Positions 61,272-64,000 of a stretch of DNA of 64,000 bases are shown piece after piece (position 1 is the stretch's first letter; each line of letters opens with the position of its first letter). Origin of the DNA: Flavobacterium amnicola (lineage in GTDB: Bacteria; Bacteroidota; Bacteroidia; Flavobacteriales; Flavobacteriaceae); NCBI RefSeq assembly GCF_004122165.1, contig NZ_SBKO01000002.1:538756-602755 (forward strand), read 5' to 3'. The notes beneath the pieces are model-generated. The model made no database searches and had not been told where the DNA came from. It saw only the letters and a program-made list of their open reading frames with translations. A program made the position numbers and the translations under genes.

Positions 61272-64000
61272 TTATCGTTTTAAAGCGAAATGCGCTCTAA
61301 ATTCTTTGTAAGCATTGTTTTCTAAATAGAATACAACAAACCAGTAATCTGTAGAAGGTAAAGGCTCTCCGTTAAACGTTCCGTCCCAACCAGTTCCAGA
61401 AGGTCTAATTTCTTTTATAAGCTTACCAAATCGATCAAAAATGTGAATTTTTGCATCGGCTTGACCACTGATATCAAAAATATTCCAAGTATCGTGATAT
61501 CCATCTCCATTTGGAGTAAAGTAATGAGGGTAATTTACAATTATGATTTCATTCTCAGCTCTACCACAACCTTTTTTGTTTTGAACTACTACATTGTGTT
61601 TTCCTCCACTTACATTCATAAATATGGTAGAATCTTGGAAAGCACCTCCATCTAATGAATACTCATAATCTGGACCTATTGGACTCAACACTGTAATTTG
61701 TGCATGATCAGAAAAATAAGCTGAAGATGTCAATAAAGGTTTCGTTGGAGCAATCGAAAAACCTACAAAAGTCGAATCAGATTCTGAACAGCTAGTGGCA
61801 ATATTCGTCACCGTTACGGTGTAAGTTCCAGGTTGATCTACTTCATAAGTAGGGTCATTACCAACAATTGTTGTTCCATTTGTCCATTCAAAAGTATATT
61901 GTGTAGCACTATAACCTGTGGTTAATAATACTTTTTCTATTGGATTACCATCAACATCCAAACATACGATTTGATTGTCTTCTAAATTTACAACTGGTGG
62001 TGTATTGATGATAATAGTAACTCTCACGGTAGCATCACTACACGGTCCTGTTCCTAATACTCTATATTCAAACACACTGTTTGTAGCTCCAACAGCAGAA
62101 ACGAATGTTCCAGCAGTGGCATTAAATGTTCCTCCTGTTCCTGAAATTCTTGACCAGGTTCCACCAGTATCTTCACCTGCAATTAAACCAAATAAATCTA
62201 TTGATGTTGCATCATAATCACAAACTTCTGTTGAAGGTAAAATCGCAGTACCGGCAATTGGGGCTCCTACAATTTCAACACTTGCTGTTGCTGTTACTAC
62301 ACCACATCCACCAGAAGCCAATGTCGAATATGTTACAGTATAAGTCCCCGGAGTAGATGTACTTGGAGTAATCGCTCCCGTTGCTGCATTGATGGACAAT
62401 CCTGCTGTTGAAGCATAGCTTCCACCTAAATTAGCACCTGAACCTCCTAATGACGGCAACTGAACTGCTGTATTACTTGTACAGAATGGTGCACTATAAC
62501 TAATACTAGCCGTTGGTAAAGCAGTGATGGTTACACTTGTAGTTACTCTTACTATACCACATCCACCTGATGGCAATGTTGAATACGTTACTGTATACGT
62601 TCCTGGAGTTGATGTACTTGGAGTAATTGCTCCAGTAGTTGCATTAATTGACAATCCAGCCGTAGAAGTATAAGTTCCGCCTGTGTATGCTCCCGTTCCT
62701 GTTAATGTCACATTTTGAGCTGTTGTATTATCAGAACAGAATGGTGTTCCATAGCTAATGGCAGCCGTTGGTAATGCTGTAATGGTCACACTTGTTGTAG
62801 CGGTTACCACACCACAACCACCTGAAGCTAGTGTTGAATATGTTACTGTATACGTTCCTGGAGTAGATGTACTTGGGGTAATTACTCCCGTTGTAGTATT
62901 GATTGACAATCCTGCTGTAGAAGCATAACTTCCACCAGTATAAGCTCCCGATCCTGAAAGAGTAACCGCTTGTGCAGCAGTAACACTTGTACAGAATGGA
63001 GTTCCTACATAACTAATACTTGCTGTTGGTAATGCCGTAATGGTTACACTTGTAGTTGTTGTAACTACTCCACAACCAGCAGCCGCCAATGTAGAATATG
63101 TTACCGTATACGTACCTGGAGTCGATGTACTCGGAGTAATTGCTCCAGTAGTTGCATTGATAGATAATCCTGCTGTAGAAGTATAAGTTCCACCTGTGTA
63201 TGCTCCCGTTCCTGTTAATGTCACATTTTGAGCTGCTGCATTATCCGTACAGAATGGTGTTCCATAGCTAATGGCAGCCGTTGGTAATGCCGTAATGGTC
63301 ACACTTGTTGTAGCGGTTACCACACCACATCCGCCTGAAGCCAATGTTGAATACGTTACTGTATACGTTCCTGGAGTAGATGTACTTGGGGTAATTGCTC
63401 CCGTTGTAGTATTGATTGACAATCCTGCTGTAGAAGCATAACTTCCACCAGTATAAGCTCCCGATCCTGAAAGAGTAACCGTTTGTGCAGCAGTAACACT
63501 TGTACAGAATGGAGTTCCTACATAACTAATACTTGCTGTTGGTAATGCCGTAATGGTCACACTTGCAGTTGTTGTAACTACTCCACAACCAGCAGACGCC
63601 AATGTAGAATATGTTACCGTATACGTACCTGGAGTTGATGTACTCGGAGTAATTGCTCCAGTAGTTACATTGATAGATAATCCTGCTGTAGAAGTATAAG
63701 TTCCACCAGTATAAGCTCCTGTTCCGGTTAAGGTTACTGCTTGTGCCGCTGCATTATCAGTACAGAAAGGTGTTGCATAACTAATACTTGCTGTTGGTAA
63801 TGCCGTAATGGTCACGCTTGTTGTAGCAGTTACCACTCCACATCCACCTGAAGCTAGTGTTGAATATGTTACCGTATACGTTCCTGGAGTAGATGTACTT
63901 GGGGTAATTGCTCCTGTTGTCGCGTTTATTGTTAATCCTGCTGTAGAAGCATAACTTCCTCCTGTGTATGCACCTGTCCCTGTTAAAGTAACTCCTTGTG
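61272..64000 (-). CDS. giant repeat surface protein with T9SS type B (gliding-associated CHU_C) sorting domain, partial
   Basis: The frame is open from the stop at 61272 to the window edge, so at least 909 C-terminal residues are present and the N-terminus is outside. A GTG at 63836 lies in mid-repeat and is not a real start. At least six repeats of about 85 residues are present (TASISY-TPFCT, VTLTGTGAYTGGTYTSTAGLSIN, TPGTYTVTYSTLASGGCGVV). Two further non-repeat Ig-like domains follow, then the type B C-terminal domain (YFTPNGDGYHDTWNIFDI to HFALKR). Type B domains route adhesins such as SprB-like proteins through T9SS. An adhesin role is inferred. Confidence 0.92.
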   Translation of the reverse strand, partial: QGVTLTGTGAYTGGSYASTAGLTINATTGAITPSTSTPGTYTVTYSTLASGGCGVVTATTSVTITALPTASISYATPFCTDNAAAQAVTLTGTGAYTGGTYTSTAGLSINVTTGAITPSTSTPGTYTVTYSTLASAGCGVVTTTASVTITALPTASISYVGTPFCTSVTAAQTVTLSGSGAYTGGSYASTAGLSINTTTGAITPSTSTPGTYTVTYSTLASGGCGVVTATTSVTITALPTAAISYGTPFCTDNAAAQNVTLTGTGAYTGGTYTSTAGLSINATTGAITPSTSTPGTYTVTYSTLAAAGCGVVTTTTSVTITALPTASISYVGTPFCTSVTAAQAVTLSGSGAYTGGSYASTAGLSINTTTGVITPSTSTPGTYTVTYSTLASGGCGVVTATTSVTITALPTAAISYGTPFCSDNTTAQNVTLTGTGAYTGGTYTSTAGLSINATTGAITPSTSTPGTYTVTYSTLPSGGCGIVRVTTSVTITALPTASISYSAPFCTSNTAVQLPSLGGSGANLGGSYASTAGLSINAATGAITPSTSTPGTYTVTYSTLASGGCGVVTATASVEIVGAPIAGTAILPSTEVCDYDATSIDLFGLIAGEDTGGTWSRISGTGGTFNATAGTFVSAVGATNSVFEYRVLGTGPCSDATVRVTIIINTPPVVNLEDNQIVCLDVDGNPIEKVLLTTGYSATQYTFEWTNGTTIVGNDPTYEVDQPGTYTVTVTNIATSCSESDSTFVGFSIAPTKPLLTSSAYFSDHAQITVLSPIGPDYEYSLDGGAFQDSTIFMNVSGGKHNVVVQNKKGCGRAENEIIIVNYPHYFTPNGDGYHDTWNIFDISGQADAKIHIFDRFGKLIKEIRPSGTGWDGTFNGEPLPSTDYWFVVFYLENNAYKEFRAHFALKR
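62270..64000 (-). repeat. tandem repeats of about 255-258 bp with a 513-bp higher-order period
   Basis: Each unit encodes 85-86 residues. Units alternate between a form with TPFCTDNAAAQ and a form with VGTPFCTSVTAAQ, and same-type units are nearly identical in DNA. For example, the sequence starting at 63001 recurs at 63514, 513 nt away. The most C-terminal unit (about 62270-62520) is diverged. The array continues past the window. Confidence 0.85.

Noticed and set aside
63834..63836. GTG at 63836 as the start of the giant type B protein
   Set aside because: It lies in the middle of a repeat, and the same frame continues upstream with intact repeat sequence to the window edge.
62270..64000. 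Regular repeats resembling a CRISPR array
   Set aside because: The period is about 256 bp, the units are in one open reading frame and encode clear protein repeats, so this is a repeat-containing surface protein.

Overview
The window is a chromosomal segment from an AT-rich member of the Bacteroidota, most probably Flavobacteriaceae (Flavobacterium or a close relative). Four observations support this. The gliding gene gldI is present. At least five proteins end in type IX secretion (T9SS) sorting domains, four of type A and one of type B. Promoters follow the Bacteroidota form TAnnTTTG, often with TTTG about 17-18 nt upstream. Several proteins belong to families typical of the group, such as DUF4249 beside a TonB receptor, a PafA-type phosphatase, cyclophilin-FKBP fusions and DUF4266/DUF3570 proteins. 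I saw no rRNA, tRNA, insertion sequence, prophage or CRISPR array.

Layout. 1-2000: two tandem paralogous membrane proteins (the first cut by the window edge) and an acetyltransferase. 2062-7459: a T9SS-secreted choice-of-anchor I protein, prmA, clpS, and a two-gene unit of an alkylglycerol monooxygenase-like hydroxylase and a YhhN lysoplasmalogenase. 7490-13550: two half-size YeeE/YedE transporter proteins, a lipoprotein, a cytochrome c lipoprotein, a cyclophilin-FKBP fusion, a run of acetyltransferase, methyltransferase and DUF1569 protein, and a second fatty-acid-hydroxylase family protein. 13644-18265: trmD and rplS, separated by an AraC regulator and two secreted agmatine-deiminase-like enzymes. 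18319-22406: umuC-umuD (in that order) and a monomeric isocitrate dehydrogenase. 22517-29282: TonB receptor with DUF4249 lipoprotein, thiamine pyrophosphokinase, and a cassette of thioredoxin, ApbE, DUF4266 and DUF3570 proteins. 29338-37720: uvrB, a TerB-like protein, a DUF1456 protein, sucC, lysA, and pafA with a small secreted partner.

37729-46422 holds a nitronate-monooxygenase-like enzyme, a T9SS subtilase, mnmA and a 1580-residue T9SS repeat protein. 46542-57989 is a long minus-strand block reading guaA, two LysM proteins, an OsmC protein, a DUF3820 protein, pyrG, yidC, proC and a YwqK-like repeat protein. 58093-60811 is the operon nrnA-like DHH phosphoesterase, gldI, cyclophilin-FKBP lipoprotein. 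61272 to the window edge is the C-terminal part of a giant repeat protein with a type B T9SS domain.

How the genes fit together. Much of the window concerns the cell envelope and surface: T9SS cargo, peptidyl-prolyl isomerases that probably help fold exported proteins, YidC, LysM proteins and outer-membrane receptors. The parts that most deserve attention are the thioredoxin/ApbE/DUF4266/DUF3570 cassette, which has an ApbE without a visible signal peptide and no obvious flavin-acceptor domain; the putative ether-lipid-cleaving pair; and the agmatine-deiminase island between trmD and rplS.
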